From the NCBI GenBank assembly GCA_963696105.1, contig CAVOIP010000002.1, positions 186,001 to 250,000 of the forward strand: a DNA stretch of 64,000 nt. The letters are read 5' to 3'. This document shows positions 8,727-17,744 of this stretch, in pieces; position 1 is the first letter of the stretch; each line of letters starts with the position of its first letter. A program made the position numbers and the translations under genes. The stretch is from CAVRTM01 sp963696105. Its GTDB lineage: Bacteria > Actinomycetota > Actinomycetes > Actinomycetales > Dermatophilaceae. The notes beneath the pieces are model-generated. The model had not been told where the DNA came from and did not search any database. It saw only the letters and a program-made list of their open reading frames with translations.

Positions 8727-9227
8727 GTGACCGAGACCGCTGACGCGCTGAACTGGACGACCGACCCCGTGGACCTGCCCGGCGTCGACCCTGCCGACCC
8801 GCCGAGCGAGCTCGTGCCCGGCCGGCTGTGGCAGGGCGGTTGCCCCGTGGACTTCGACTGGGTGCGGCAGACCGGCATCGACGTGGTGCTCGACCTGGCC
8901 GACCCCGACGCGTTCCCGCCGGCGGAGGCCATCGAGGGGCTGACCTACCTCAAGTGCCCGTTGGTGGACGGCGACGGCCTCCCCGACCCCGGCGTGACGA
9001 TGCGGCTCGCGGCCCTGGTTGCCGGGCTGGTCGGCGAGGGCCACCGTGCGCTCGTCCACTGCACCTTCGGGCGCAACCGCTCCGGGCTGGTCGCCACGCT
9101 GGTCGTGCGTGAGCTGCTCGGCCTGACCGGTGCCGATGCGCTGGCCCACGTGCGGGCGCGACGCGACGGGGTCGCGAACAACGAGGTCTTCGCCTCCTGG
9201 CTCTCGTCCCTGCCCGCGCCCGCCTGA
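8727..9227 (+). CDS. Protein-tyrosine/dual-specificity phosphatase-like protein
   Basis: A 166-residue cysteine phosphatase. The P-loop HCTFGRNRSG matches the HCX5R signature, with nucleophile Cys112 and Arg118. The upstream DLADPDAFPP and KCPLVDGDGLPD segments resemble the general-acid loop, with an Asp as candidate acid. Small enzymes of this kind dephosphorylate phosphotyrosine or other phospho-substrates in the cytosol; the target is unknown. The GTG start is supported by a TACCCT box 6 bases upstream and the lack of in-frame sequence similarity further up. It converges with the APH-fold kinase gene. Confidence 0.82.
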   Translation: MTETADALNWTTDPVDLPGVDPADPPSELVPGRLWQGGCPVDFDWVRQTGIDVVLDLADPDAFPPAEAIEGLTYLKCPLVDGDGLPDPGVTMRLAALVAGLVGEGHRALVHCTFGRNRSGLVATLVVRELLGLTGADALAHVRARRDGVANNEVFASWLSSLPAPA

Positions 9228-9251
9228 CCGCTCGCAGAGCCCGGTTCGGGA

Positions 9252-9266
9252 GCGGGGAGCCCCCGC
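9252..9266. terminator. Short hairpin between convergent genes
   Basis: GCGGGG-AGC-CCCCGC forms a 6-bp stem with a 3-nt loop in the 69-bp gap between the convergent phosphatase and APH-fold genes. It could end both transcripts. There is no U-tract, as is usual in high-GC actinobacteria. Confidence 0.35.
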
Positions 9267-9296
9267 CAGGTCCCAGGCTCTTCCTGCGGGAACGGC

Positions 9297-10199
9297 TCAG
9301 AGCGGCGTGCTCCACTCGCGGAGCTCCTGCTCCACCCACGCCAGGTCCTGTCCGTGGTGGCGGCAGTCCCACAGCCGGAACGCGACGCCGCCGAGGTCGG
9401 CGATCCGGTCCATCAGCGGCAGACCCGGCCAGGTGCGGACGTCCACCCCGTACGCCGTGCAGAACCGGGCGTAGGTGCGTCGCGACATCTCGCCGTCCCG
9501 CAGGCGTCGTGCCGCGCTGGCCAGGTCGTACTCCCGCGGGGCGCGGGCCACCCAGTCCAGGTCGATCAGCCGCGGACCGTCCGGGGTGCACATCACGTTC
9601 GCCGGTGACACGTCGCCGTGGATGACTCCCTCACCCACCCAGGACTCCACCTCGGCGACCGCTCGGAGCAGCCCGGCCCGGGCGGCCAGCAGCACCTCGG
9701 CCCACTCCGGAGGAAGTCCGGCGACCTGGGAGTCCAGGCGCGAGAGCGGCGACCAGCGCGGCACGTCGGCGAGGGCGTGCTCGGTGTGGAACGCGCGCAG
9801 CAGCGCGCCCAGCTCCGGCCACGTCACCGTGCCGCTGCCGGACAGCCACGGCGTGACGGTGAGGACGCCGTACGACGTGACCACGGCCGGTGCGGTGGGC
9901 AGGTGCGCGGTGGACGACCCGGCGAGGACGGTGGAGAGGCGGTCCAGGTGAGCGGGATCGGTGCCCGGCGGGTAGACCTTGACGGCGTGGGCGCCGGCCC
10001 GCAGGACGACCGTGGTGAGCGCGCTGACCACGGTGGCGCCGCCAAGGCCCACCGGCAGGAGCGGCCGCGCCTCCTCGAGCGCGGCCAGTGCCTGCACCGC
10101 GCCCCACGGTCCGGCCGGCAGGGGCAGCGGCATCGCCCCGGCCGCCGTGCGGGTGGTGACGGCGGGGGATGCGCCGAGGGCGGGAACAGCCAGTGACAT
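9297..10199 (-). CDS. Aminoglycoside phosphotransferase (APH)-fold kinase family protein
   Basis: A 300-residue small-molecule kinase-fold protein. The catalytic loop is HGDVSPANVM at about residues 196-205 and the metal-binding motif LIDLDW at about 212-217, in place of the protein-kinase DFG. An N-lobe Lys is seen in AVKVYPPGTD. The family phosphorylates hydroxyls of small molecules, including choline, homoserine, sugars and aminoglycosides. Nothing in the context points to drug resistance. The gene stands alone between a phosphatase and an MFS permease. Confidence 0.8.
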   Translation of the reverse strand: MSLAVPALGASPAVTTRTAAGAMPLPLPAGPWGAVQALAALEEARPLLPVGLGGATVVSALTTVVLRAGAHAVKVYPPGTDPAHLDRLSTVLAGSSTAHLPTAPAVVTSYGVLTVTPWLSGSGTVTWPELGALLRAFHTEHALADVPRWSPLSRLDSQVAGLPPEWAEVLLAARAGLLRAVAEVESWVGEGVIHGDVSPANVMCTPDGPRLIDLDWVARAPREYDLASAARRLRDGEMSRRTYARFCTAYGVDVRTWPGLPLMDRIADLGGVAFRLWDCRHHGQDLAWVEQELREWSTPL

Positions 10200-10370
10200 C
10201 AGGGACTCCGGTACTCACGAGGGCCACCGCACGACGTCGCGGGCTTGTGCCTTGACCGGGTCGGACAGCGCGAAACTAACATGGCCGGACGGGAAACGGG
10301 AGACGGCCATCCGGCGCTCAGACGCGGGCGCGGAGCGGCACCGCCCGGCGCGGTCCGCGGGCCCCGGGTG

Positions 10371-11600
10371 TCAGGACTCGTAGACCTCGGTGACGGCCCG
10401 GGCCAGCGCGCGGCGGGGCCAACGGACGGCCAGCAGGAGGATCGCGCCGAGGCTGACGACCGCGGCCACGGACACGGCCGCGGCGGCGGTCAGCTGCTGG
10501 GCCACCAGACCGCTGACGAGGAAGGCGATGCCGGTCGCCGAGACGGTGAGCGCGCCGGCCAGACCGAAGACCCGCCCTCGCATCTCGGGTGTCACCATCA
10601 GGGAGAACGTCGCCTGCAGCGGCAGCATGAAGGCCTGCAGCGCCCCGTTGAGGAACCACAGCAGCCCGGTGACGAGCACGGGCGGCTGGAAGACGGTGGC
10701 GAGGAGGGGGACGGGCATCAGCAGCGCCATGGTGATGATCCGCGCGTTCTGGTCGCGCGGCTGCCAACGGCCCAGCACCAGCAGGCCGACCACCGCACCG
10801 GCCATCGGGGCGGCCATCAGCAGCCCGCCGTACCGTGCCTCGCCCGCCTCGGCGGCGTAGGCCAGGGCCACGGCCTCCGGTGCCGCGATGGCCCAGGACG
10901 TCGCCAGGCCGAGCACGAGCATGGCGGCGAGCACGCGGTGGTGGGCCAGGTAGCGCCCACCGGCGACGATGTCGCGGAAGTAGCCCACGAGCCCCGCGCT
11001 CGGCGTGCCGACCACCGGACGGTGCCGGATGGTCAGGGCCACCACGAGGGCGCCGAGCAGGAACGTCGCGAGGTCGAACCAGAGGGCGTTGGTGGCCCCG
11101 ACGGCGAAGACGACCACGCCGCCGATGCCGAGCCCGATGACCTGGTTGACCTGGTCGGAGAGGCCGTTCAGGCCGATCGCCCGGGTGTAGAGCAGGCGGT
11201 CCTCGAACAGGTCCGTCAGCAGGATCCGCATCGACGTGACGGCCGGGCCGCCGGCGAGCTCGAGCAGGAACAGCAGCGAGAGCAGCCATCCGAGGGACCA
11301 TCCACCGGCGACCGCGACGATGATGAGCGCGACGAAGACGGCGCGCACGACGCCCGCCGCGATCAGGACGTAGCGGTAGGGAAAGCGGTCGGCGATCGGG
11401 CCCAGCAGGCTGCGACCGAACAACGAGGGGACGAGGCTGACGGCCAGGGTCGTGGCGGCCGCGAGGGGCGAGCCCGACCGGGCCAGGACGAACGCGGCGA
11501 CGGTGAGCCGCGCCAGGTGGTCACCCCAGGCCGAGAGGGCGTTGGCCACGAAGATGGCGACGAACGCGCGCACGCGGAAAAGCTGTGCGTACGACGGCAT
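10371..11600 (-). CDS. MFS transporter
   Basis: A 409-residue major facilitator with about 12 membrane segments and the loop GPIADRFPYRYVL between helices 2 and 3, a variant of the MFS G-x-x-x-D-R signature. It resembles macrolide/multidrug-type MFS exporters (MefA-like group), but the substrate cannot be read. I prefer the ATG at 11600, which has GGGAG 11 bases upstream. A GTG at 11639 is also in frame, without a good ribosome site. It lies just downstream of glnE on the same strand with 57 bp between. Confidence 0.82.
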   Translation of the reverse strand: MPSYAQLFRVRAFVAIFVANALSAWGDHLARLTVAAFVLARSGSPLAAATTLAVSLVPSLFGRSLLGPIADRFPYRYVLIAAGVVRAVFVALIIVAVAGGWSLGWLLSLLFLLELAGGPAVTSMRILLTDLFEDRLLYTRAIGLNGLSDQVNQVIGLGIGGVVVFAVGATNALWFDLATFLLGALVVALTIRHRPVVGTPSAGLVGYFRDIVAGGRYLAHHRVLAAMLVLGLATSWAIAAPEAVALAYAAEAGEARYGGLLMAAPMAGAVVGLLVLGRWQPRDQNARIITMALLMPVPLLATVFQPPVLVTGLLWFLNGALQAFMLPLQATFSLMVTPEMRGRVFGLAGALTVSATGIAFLVSGLVAQQLTAAAAVSVAAVVSLGAILLLAVRWPRRALARAVTEVYES

Positions 11601-11657
11601 GACTGCGTTCGCTCCCGTTTGGGCCCCCTGGGTGTCCACCGGGCCGACGTTACAGTC

Positions 11658-14600
11658 CTAGGCCGACTCGTAGAAGTTCGACACGACGGCGGCCCGGGCG
11701 CGACGCGCCAGCCGGCGGTAGTCCTCTGCCAGGGCCGCGCCGGTGCCCGGCTCACGGCCGACGATCCGGCCGATGCCGTCGGCGTCGCGCAGGTCGCTGG
11801 GCAGCGCCTGGACCGGGCGGCCACGCCACAGCACCCCGGCGTTGCGCAGCCGGGAGGCCATCCGCCAGGCGGCACCGAGGGCGTCGGCGTCCGGGTCGGG
11901 CAGCAGGCCGGCCGTCCGCGCCGCGGCCAGCCCCTCGAGGGTGGAGGTCGTCCGCAGCGCCGGCACCTCGCAGCCGTGGCGCAGCTGCAGCAGCTGCACC
12001 GTCCACTCCACGTCGGAGAGCCCACCGAGGCCCAGCTTCAGGTGCGCCTTGGGGTCGGCGCCCCGGGGCAGTCGCTCGGACTCCATCCGGGCCTTGAGCG
12101 TGCGGATCTCGCGCACGTCGTGCGGCGCCAGGCCCCCGGCCGGCCACCGCAGGGGGTCGATGAGGTCGAGGAACTCCCGGCCCAGCTCGGCGTCCCCCGC
12201 GATCGGCGTGGCCCGCAGCAGCGCCTGCGCCTCCCAGACCAGCGACCAGCGCGCGTAGTAGGCCCGGTAGGACTGCAGCGTGCGCACGAGCGGCCCGTTC
12301 TTGCCCTCGGGCCGCAGGTCGGCGTCCAGCCCGAGCTGCGGATCGGGGCCGGCGGCCCCCAGCAGCCGGCGGACCTCCTGGACGACCAGCGTGGCGGTCT
12401 GCTGTGCCTCCGCCTCGTCGGTCCCGGGGTCGGGCTGGTGCACGAACAGCACGTCGGCGTCGCTGGCGTAGCCCATCTCGGCGCCGCCCAGCCGCCCCAT
12501 GCCCACCACCAGCAGGCGGGTCCCGAGCGGGCCGCGGTCGGCCTCGACCCGGCGTACGGCGATGTCGAGGGCCGCCTGCACCGTGGCGGCCGTGAGGTCG
12601 GTGAGGGCGCAGCCGACCCCGGTGAGGTCCAGCGCGCCGGTCAGGTCCGCCACGGCGACGCGGAACAGCTCCTGGCGGCGGACCACCCGCGCCGCCGTCA
12701 TCGCGTCGTCGGCGGACTCCTTGCGCCGGGTCGCCGCCGTCATGGTCCCCGCCAGCGCCTCGCGCGAGCGCGGGCTCAGGCCCCCCTCGTCGCCGAGGAT
12801 GGCCACCGACTCCGGCGCGCGCATCAGGAGGTCGGCGGCGTAGCGGCTGCGGGCGAGCACGTGCGCGAGCCGCTCGGCGGCGCTGCCCTCGTCGCGCAGC
12901 ATCTTGAGGTACCAGTGCGTGGTGCCGAGGGACTCGCTGATGGTGCGGAAGGACAGCAGCCCCGCGTCGGGGTCGGCCTCGTCGGCGAACCAGCCGAGCA
13001 TCACCGGCAGCAGCGTGCGCTGGATCGCGGCCCGGCGGCTGACACCGGCGGTGAGCGCCTCGATGTGGCGCATCGCACCGCCCGGGTCCCGGAAACCGAG
13101 GGCGGCCAGGCGCTCGCGCGCGGCCTCCGGGGTCAGCCGCGCCTCCGCGCTGCTCAGCCGGGCGGCGGCCGTCAGCAGCGGCCGGTAGAACAACCGCTCG
13201 TGGATCCGGCGCACCTCACGGGCCTGTGCCTGCCACTGCGCGACCACCTCCTTCGCCGCGTCACGCCGGTGGCCGACCGCACGGCCCAGCCGGCGCAGGT
13301 CCGCCTCGTCGGTGGGCATCAGGTGGGTGCGGCGCAGCCGGAACAGCTGGATCCGGTGCTCCAGCGTGCGCAGCAGCCGGTAGGACTCCTCCAGCACCGC
13401 GGCGTCGTCGCGGCCGACGTAGCCGCCGTCGCTGAGCGCGGCGAGCGCCTCCAGGGTCGTGCCCGAGCGCAGCGCCTCGTCGGCGCGACCGTGCACGAGC
13501 TGCAGCAGCTGGACGCTGAACTCGACGTCGCGCAGCCCGCCCGGGCCCAGCTTGAGCTGGCGGGCGGCCTCGGTCGCCGGCACGTGCTGCTCCACCCGCC
13601 GGCGCATGGCCTGGACGTCCTCGACGAAGTTGTCGCGGCTGGCCGCCTGCCAGACCAGCGGGCGCACCGCGGCCAGGTAGGCCTCCCCCAGCTCGGGGTC
13701 CCCGGCGATCGTGCGGGCCTTGAGCAGCGCCTGGAACTCCCAGGTCTTGGCCCACCGCTCGTAGTACTGCCGGTGGCTCTCGACCGTGCGCACCAGCGGG
13801 CCGTTCTTGCCCTCCGGGCGCAGTGCGGCGTCCACCGGCCACAGGGTGCCCTCCGCCGTCGACGCCGAGCAGGCGCGCATCAGGATGGTCGCGAGCTGGG
13901 TGCCCACGGACACAATCGCCGTCTCGTCCGGTGGCCCGCCGTCCCCGCCGTCAGCGGGCTCGACCACGAAGATCACGTCCACGTCGCTGACGTAGTTCAG
14001 CTCCCGGCCGCCGCACTTGCCCATGCCGATCACGGCGAACCGGCAGGCGCCGGCGGCCTCCCCCACCTCCTCGCGGGCGATGGCGAGGGCCGCCTCCAGC
14101 GCTGCGCAGGCCAGGTCGGCCAGCGCTGCCGCCGTCTCGGGCAGCTCGTCCACCGCCCGCTCGGCGGTCAGGTCCAGGGCGGCGATGCCGAGCAGCTCGC
14201 GCCGGTAGGCGACCCGCAGCGCGTCGTACGCCGTGCGCTCGCCGCGCCGCTGCTGCCCGACGGCGGCGACGAGGTCGTCCCTGCGCTCGCCGGCCGTACG
14301 GCGCGTCGCGGTGGTGACCGAGGTCCAGTGGTCGGGGTGGCTGACCAGGTGGTTGCCGAGGGCGACGGAGGAACCGAGGACGGCCAGCAGCCGGTCCTGG
14401 CCGGGTCCGCGGTGGCGCAGGGTGGCGACGAGCTCGCGCACGCTGTGCTGACCGTCGTCGTCGAGCCTGCGCAGCGCCTCCATCAGCCGGACCAGGCCGA
14501 GCAGGGCCAGGTCGGGGTCCGCGACGGCGCCCAGCGCGTCGACCACCCCGTCGCCGAAGACGTCGTCGAACGGGTCGACCAGCCCGGCCAGCGCCGGGTC

Positions 14601-14693
14601 GTCCAGCAGCCGGTCGGCGCGGGCGGCGTCGGCGAACCCCAGCCGCGCGAGCTGGGCCGCCCGGCTCGTCGTCGCCCGCGAGGAGGAGGTCAC
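11658..14693 (-). CDS. glnE: Bifunctional glutamine synthetase adenylyltransferase/adenylyl-removing enzyme
   Basis: A 1011-residue GlnE, which attaches AMP to glutamine synthetase or removes it in response to nitrogen status. Both nucleotidyltransferase halves keep their active sites. The N-terminal (deadenylylase) half has GMGKCGGRELNYVSDVDVIF near residue 221, and the C-terminal (adenylylase) half has GMGRLGGAEMGYASDADVLF near 734. The length is that of actinobacterial GlnE. The GTG start at 14693 lies 28 bp downstream of the glnA stop. The neighbouring GlnA lacks the modifiable tyrosine, so its real substrate is probably another GlnA elsewhere. Confidence 0.96.
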   Translation of the reverse strand: MTSSSRATTSRAAQLARLGFADAARADRLLDDPALAGLVDPFDDVFGDGVVDALGAVADPDLALLGLVRLMEALRRLDDDGQHSVRELVATLRHRGPGQDRLLAVLGSSVALGNHLVSHPDHWTSVTTATRRTAGERRDDLVAAVGQQRRGERTAYDALRVAYRRELLGIAALDLTAERAVDELPETAAALADLACAALEAALAIAREEVGEAAGACRFAVIGMGKCGGRELNYVSDVDVIFVVEPADGGDGGPPDETAIVSVGTQLATILMRACSASTAEGTLWPVDAALRPEGKNGPLVRTVESHRQYYERWAKTWEFQALLKARTIAGDPELGEAYLAAVRPLVWQAASRDNFVEDVQAMRRRVEQHVPATEAARQLKLGPGGLRDVEFSVQLLQLVHGRADEALRSGTTLEALAALSDGGYVGRDDAAVLEESYRLLRTLEHRIQLFRLRRTHLMPTDEADLRRLGRAVGHRRDAAKEVVAQWQAQAREVRRIHERLFYRPLLTAAARLSSAEARLTPEAARERLAALGFRDPGGAMRHIEALTAGVSRRAAIQRTLLPVMLGWFADEADPDAGLLSFRTISESLGTTHWYLKMLRDEGSAAERLAHVLARSRYAADLLMRAPESVAILGDEGGLSPRSREALAGTMTAATRRKESADDAMTAARVVRRQELFRVAVADLTGALDLTGVGCALTDLTAATVQAALDIAVRRVEADRGPLGTRLLVVGMGRLGGAEMGYASDADVLFVHQPDPGTDEAEAQQTATLVVQEVRRLLGAAGPDPQLGLDADLRPEGKNGPLVRTLQSYRAYYARWSLVWEAQALLRATPIAGDAELGREFLDLIDPLRWPAGGLAPHDVREIRTLKARMESERLPRGADPKAHLKLGLGGLSDVEWTVQLLQLRHGCEVPALRTTSTLEGLAAARTAGLLPDPDADALGAAWRMASRLRNAGVLWRGRPVQALPSDLRDADGIGRIVGREPGTGAALAEDYRRLARRARAAVVSNFYESA

Positions 14694-14721
14694 CGGCTCA
14701 ACCTACCGAGGGTGGACGGTG

Positions 14722-16056
14722 TCAGAGCCGCGGCAGGTAACGGCGCAGCTCGAACGGCGTCACCTGGCTGCGGTAGTCCTCCCACTCGGCCCGCTTGTTG
14801 CGCAGGAAGAAGTCGAAGACGTGCTCGCCCAGGGTGTCCGCGACCAGCTCGGAGCCCTCCATCAGCGAGATGGCCTCGCTCAGGGACGAGGGCAGCGGCT
14901 GGATCCCCATCGCGCGGCGCTCGCCGTCGGTCAGCGACCAGACGTCGTCCTCGGCCTCGTCGGGGAGGTCGTAGCCCTCCTCGATGCCCTTGAGCCCGGC
15001 CGTGAGCAGCAGCGCGAACGCGAGGTAGGGGTTGCAGGCCGAGTCCAGCGACCGCACCTCGACGCGGGTGCTCTGGCCCTTGCTCGGCTTGTACATCGGC
15101 ACCCGGATCAGCGCGCTGCGGTTGTTGTGCCCCCAGCACACGTGTGCCGGGGCCTCGCCGCCGCCCCAGAGCCGCTTGTAGGAGTTCACCCACTGGTTGG
15201 TGACCGCGGCCATCTCGGCGCCGTGTCGCAGCAGGCCGGCGATGAACTGCCGCCCCACCTGGCTGAGCTGGTACGGCGCGCCGGCCTCGTGGAAGGCGTT
15301 GCGGTCGCCCTCGAACAGCGACAGGTGGGTGTGCATGCCCGAGCCGGGGTGGTCGGCCAGCGGCTTGGGCATGAACGAGGCGAAGACGCCCTGCTCGAGC
15401 GCCACCTCCTTGATCACCGTGCGGAACGTCATCACGTTGTCGGCGGTCGAGAGCGCGTCGGCGTAACGCAGGTCGATCTCGTTCTGGCCCGGGCCCATCT
15501 CGTGGTGGCTGAACTCCACCGAGATGCCCATGGACTCCAGCATCGTGATCGCGGCCCGGCGGAAGTCGTGGGCGGTGCCGTGCGGCACGTGGTCGAAGTA
15601 GCCGCCGTGGTCCACCGGCACCGGCGCGTCGACGGACATCGGCTGCTCGAACAGGTAGAACTCGATCTCGGGGTGGGTGTAGAAGGTGAACCCGAGGTCG
15701 GCCGCCTTGGCCAGCGCACGCTTGAGCACGTAGCGGGAGTCGGCGAAGCTGGGCGACTGGTCGGGCAGCACGATGTCGCCGAACATCCGCGCCGTGCCGG
15801 GGTTGTCGCCGCGCCAGGGCAGCGCCTGGAACGTCGAGGGGTCGGGACGCACGAGCATGTCGGCCTCGTAGACCCGTGCGAAGCCCTCGATGGCGCTGCC
15901 GTCGAAGCCGATGCCCTCGGCGAACGCCCCCTCCAGCTCGGCCGGGGCGACGGCGACCGACTTGAGCTGGCCCAGCACGTCGGTGAACCAGAGGCGGACG
16001 AAGCGGATGTCCCGCTCCTCGATGGTGCGGAGGACGAACTCCTGCTGACGATCCAT
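14722..16056 (-). CDS. glnA: Type I glutamine synthetase, GSI-alpha-like (GlnA2-type)
   Basis: A 444-residue glutamine synthetase (glutamate + NH3 + ATP to glutamine). The N-terminal beta-grasp domain leads to GFDGSAIEGFARVYEADM. Catalytic-domain motifs include HPEIEFYLFEQP, GMHTHLSLFEGDRNAFHEAG and NRSALIRVP. The length and C-terminus (GEHVFDFFLRNKRAEWEDY) match GSI-alpha enzymes and mycobacterial GlnA2. The segment that carries the adenylylated Tyr in GSI-beta enzymes reads EAEDDVWSLTDGERRAMG here, with Trp373 at the aligned place, so AMP control should not act on it. It is followed by glnE with a 28-bp gap. Confidence 0.95.
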   Translation of the reverse strand: MDRQQEFVLRTIEERDIRFVRLWFTDVLGQLKSVAVAPAELEGAFAEGIGFDGSAIEGFARVYEADMLVRPDPSTFQALPWRGDNPGTARMFGDIVLPDQSPSFADSRYVLKRALAKAADLGFTFYTHPEIEFYLFEQPMSVDAPVPVDHGGYFDHVPHGTAHDFRRAAITMLESMGISVEFSHHEMGPGQNEIDLRYADALSTADNVMTFRTVIKEVALEQGVFASFMPKPLADHPGSGMHTHLSLFEGDRNAFHEAGAPYQLSQVGRQFIAGLLRHGAEMAAVTNQWVNSYKRLWGGGEAPAHVCWGHNNRSALIRVPMYKPSKGQSTRVEVRSLDSACNPYLAFALLLTAGLKGIEEGYDLPDEAEDDVWSLTDGERRAMGIQPLPSSLSEAISLMEGSELVADTLGEHVFDFFLRNKRAEWEDYRSQVTPFELRRYLPRL

Positions 16057-16071
16057 GCCGCCGATCCTGCC

Positions 16072-17712
16072 CTACCCGCGCGACGTGCGGGCACCAGGGC
16101 GCGCCGGGGCCCCGGCCAGGACCGCCTGCGCCGCGTTGTGACCGGGGATGCCGCTGACGCCACCTCCGCGCCGCGCGCCTGCCCCGCACACCAGGACCCG
16201 CTCGTGGGCGGTCTCCACCCCCCAGGTGCCGACCTGCTGCGGGGTCTCGGCCCACGGCCACTGCAGGGAGCGGTGGAAGATGTTGCCGCCGGGCAGGCCG
16301 AGGTCCTGCTCGAGGTCCACCGGGGTGCGCACCTCCAGGCACGGGCGCCCGTCCGGCCCGCGCAGCAGCACCTCCTCGACCGGCTCGGCCAGCACCGAGT
16401 TCAGCGACCGCAGCGTGGCGGCGAGCGCCTCCTCGCGCCGGGCCTCGTTGTCCCCGCGGAACAGCCGCGCCGGCAGGTGCAGCCCGAACAGCGTCAGGGT
16501 CTGCGCGTCGCCGGCCGCGAGCTCGGGGCCGAGGATGCTGCGGTCGGAGAGCGAGTGACAGTAGATCTCGCAGGGGACCAGGTCGGGCACGGCGCCCGCG
16601 GCGGCCACGGCGTAGGTGTCCTGCAGCTGGCTGAAGGTCTCGTTGATGTGGAAGGTCCCGGCGAAGGCGGCCCGGGGGTCCACGCGCTCGTCGCGCAGCC
16701 GCGGCAGCCGGGACAGCAGCATGTTGACCTTCAGCTGCGCCCCCTCGGGTGCCGGCTCGGTCTCCACCGGCGCGGCACCGGCCCGGGCGAGCAGCTGGTT
16801 GAGCAGGGTGGGCGCGACGCCCGACAGGACCGTCGCGCCGTGCGCGCTGCGCAGGCCCTCCCCCTGCCCCTGCCCTCGCCCCTGCGCCTGCTCCTGCCCC
16901 TGCCCGTGCCCCCGCGCACGCCAGGTGACCTCGCCGGCGGGGTCCACCGCGACCACCTCGGCGCCGGTCACCAGCTCGGCTCCCGCAGCGACCGCGGCAC
17001 GGGCCAGCCCGTCGGTGACGGCGCCCATGCCACCGACCGGGACGTCCCAGTCGCCGGTCCCCCCGCCGATGAGGTGGTAGAGGAAGCAGATGTTCTGGGC
17101 CAGGGAGGGCCCGTCGAGGTCGGCGAACGTGCCGATGAGCGCGTCCGTGGCCACGATGCCGCGCACCGTGTCGTCACCGAACGTCGAGCGCAGCGTCTCC
17201 CCCAGCGGCCGCTCGACCAGTGCCCGCCACAGCTCGTCGTCGCCGACCAGCTCCCGGACGGCGTCGGCGGACCGCAGCGGCTCCAGGACCGTCGGGAAGA
17301 CCCGTTCGGCCAGGCTCGTCATCCGCCGGTAGAAGCCGGCCCAGGCCTCGTGCTCGGCGCCGGATCCGGTGAGCGCCGCGAAGGCGGCCGCGGTCGCCTC
17401 CTCGTCCTCGTTGTCGACCAGCAGGCCCGTGCCCGGGTCGGCCGGCACCGGGGTGAAGGAGGAGTAACGCCGGCGGACCAACCGAAGGTCGAGCTCGAGG
17501 TCGGTGACCACCCGGCGCGGCAGCAGCGAGACGAGGTAGCTGTAGCGGGACAGCCGCGCGTCCACGCCGGGGAACGCCGGCGCCGAGACGGCGGCACCGC
17601 CGACGTGGTCGGCCTTCTCCAGCACCAGGACCCGGCGACCGGCCCTGGCGAGGTACGCCGCGGCGGTCAGCCCGTTGTGCCCGGCACCCACGATGATGTC
17701 GTCGTACGTCAC
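16072..17712 (-). CDS. CrtI/phytoene-dehydrogenase-like FAD-dependent oxidoreductase
   Basis: A 546-residue flavoprotein. The N-terminal FAD-binding motif is IIVGAGHNGLTAAAYLARAG followed by VLVLEKADHVGGAA, and the C-terminal FAD motif is VLVCGAGARRGGGVSGIPGHNAA. It looks more like the PYROXD2/NAD(P)-FAD branch than a carotenoid desaturase in a crt cluster; no other carotenoid gene is nearby. Residues about 265-284 are a Gly/Gln/Glu low-complexity insert, GHGQGQEQAQGRGQGQGEG, encoded by a C/T/G-rich imperfect repeat at about 16862-16918. The gene lies 15 bp upstream of glnA on the same strand. Confidence 0.85.
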   Translation of the reverse strand: MTYDDIIVGAGHNGLTAAAYLARAGRRVLVLEKADHVGGAAVSAPAFPGVDARLSRYSYLVSLLPRRVVTDLELDLRLVRRRYSSFTPVPADPGTGLLVDNEDEEATAAAFAALTGSGAEHEAWAGFYRRMTSLAERVFPTVLEPLRSADAVRELVGDDELWRALVERPLGETLRSTFGDDTVRGIVATDALIGTFADLDGPSLAQNICFLYHLIGGGTGDWDVPVGGMGAVTDGLARAAVAAGAELVTGAEVVAVDPAGEVTWRARGHGQGQEQAQGRGQGQGEGLRSAHGATVLSGVAPTLLNQLLARAGAAPVETEPAPEGAQLKVNMLLSRLPRLRDERVDPRAAFAGTFHINETFSQLQDTYAVAAAGAVPDLVPCEIYCHSLSDRSILGPELAAGDAQTLTLFGLHLPARLFRGDNEARREEALAATLRSLNSVLAEPVEEVLLRGPDGRPCLEVRTPVDLEQDLGLPGGNIFHRSLQWPWAETPQQVGTWGVETAHERVLVCGAGARRGGGVSGIPGHNAAQAVLAGAPARPGARTSRG

Positions 17713-17732
17713 GTCGGGAGACTATGCCCCGC

Positions 17733-17744
17733 TAGCGTGCTCGC
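17733..17744 (+). promoter_or_regulatory. Leaderless-type -10 box before the thioesterase gene
   Basis: TAGCGT at 17733-17738 ends exactly 6 bases before the GTG at 17745, in the 32-bp divergent gap with the oxidoreductase gene. There is no ribosome binding site between the box and the start. Confidence 0.5.

Noticed and set aside
9297..10199. Aminoglycoside resistance gene
   Set aside because: The APH fold alone does not show drug specificity, and there is no mobile or resistance context.
10245..14993. Very long open frame (about 1580 codons) on the plus strand opposite glnE, glnA and the MFS gene
   Set aside because: It is a GC-driven shadow: the translation is Arg/Gly/Gln/Val-rich with no domain, and it runs across several real genes on the other strand.
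16072..17712. Carotenoid biosynthesis locus
   Set aside because: There is only one CrtI-like protein, no crtB, crtE or lycopene cyclase nearby, and the protein looks closer to the PYROXD2-like branch.
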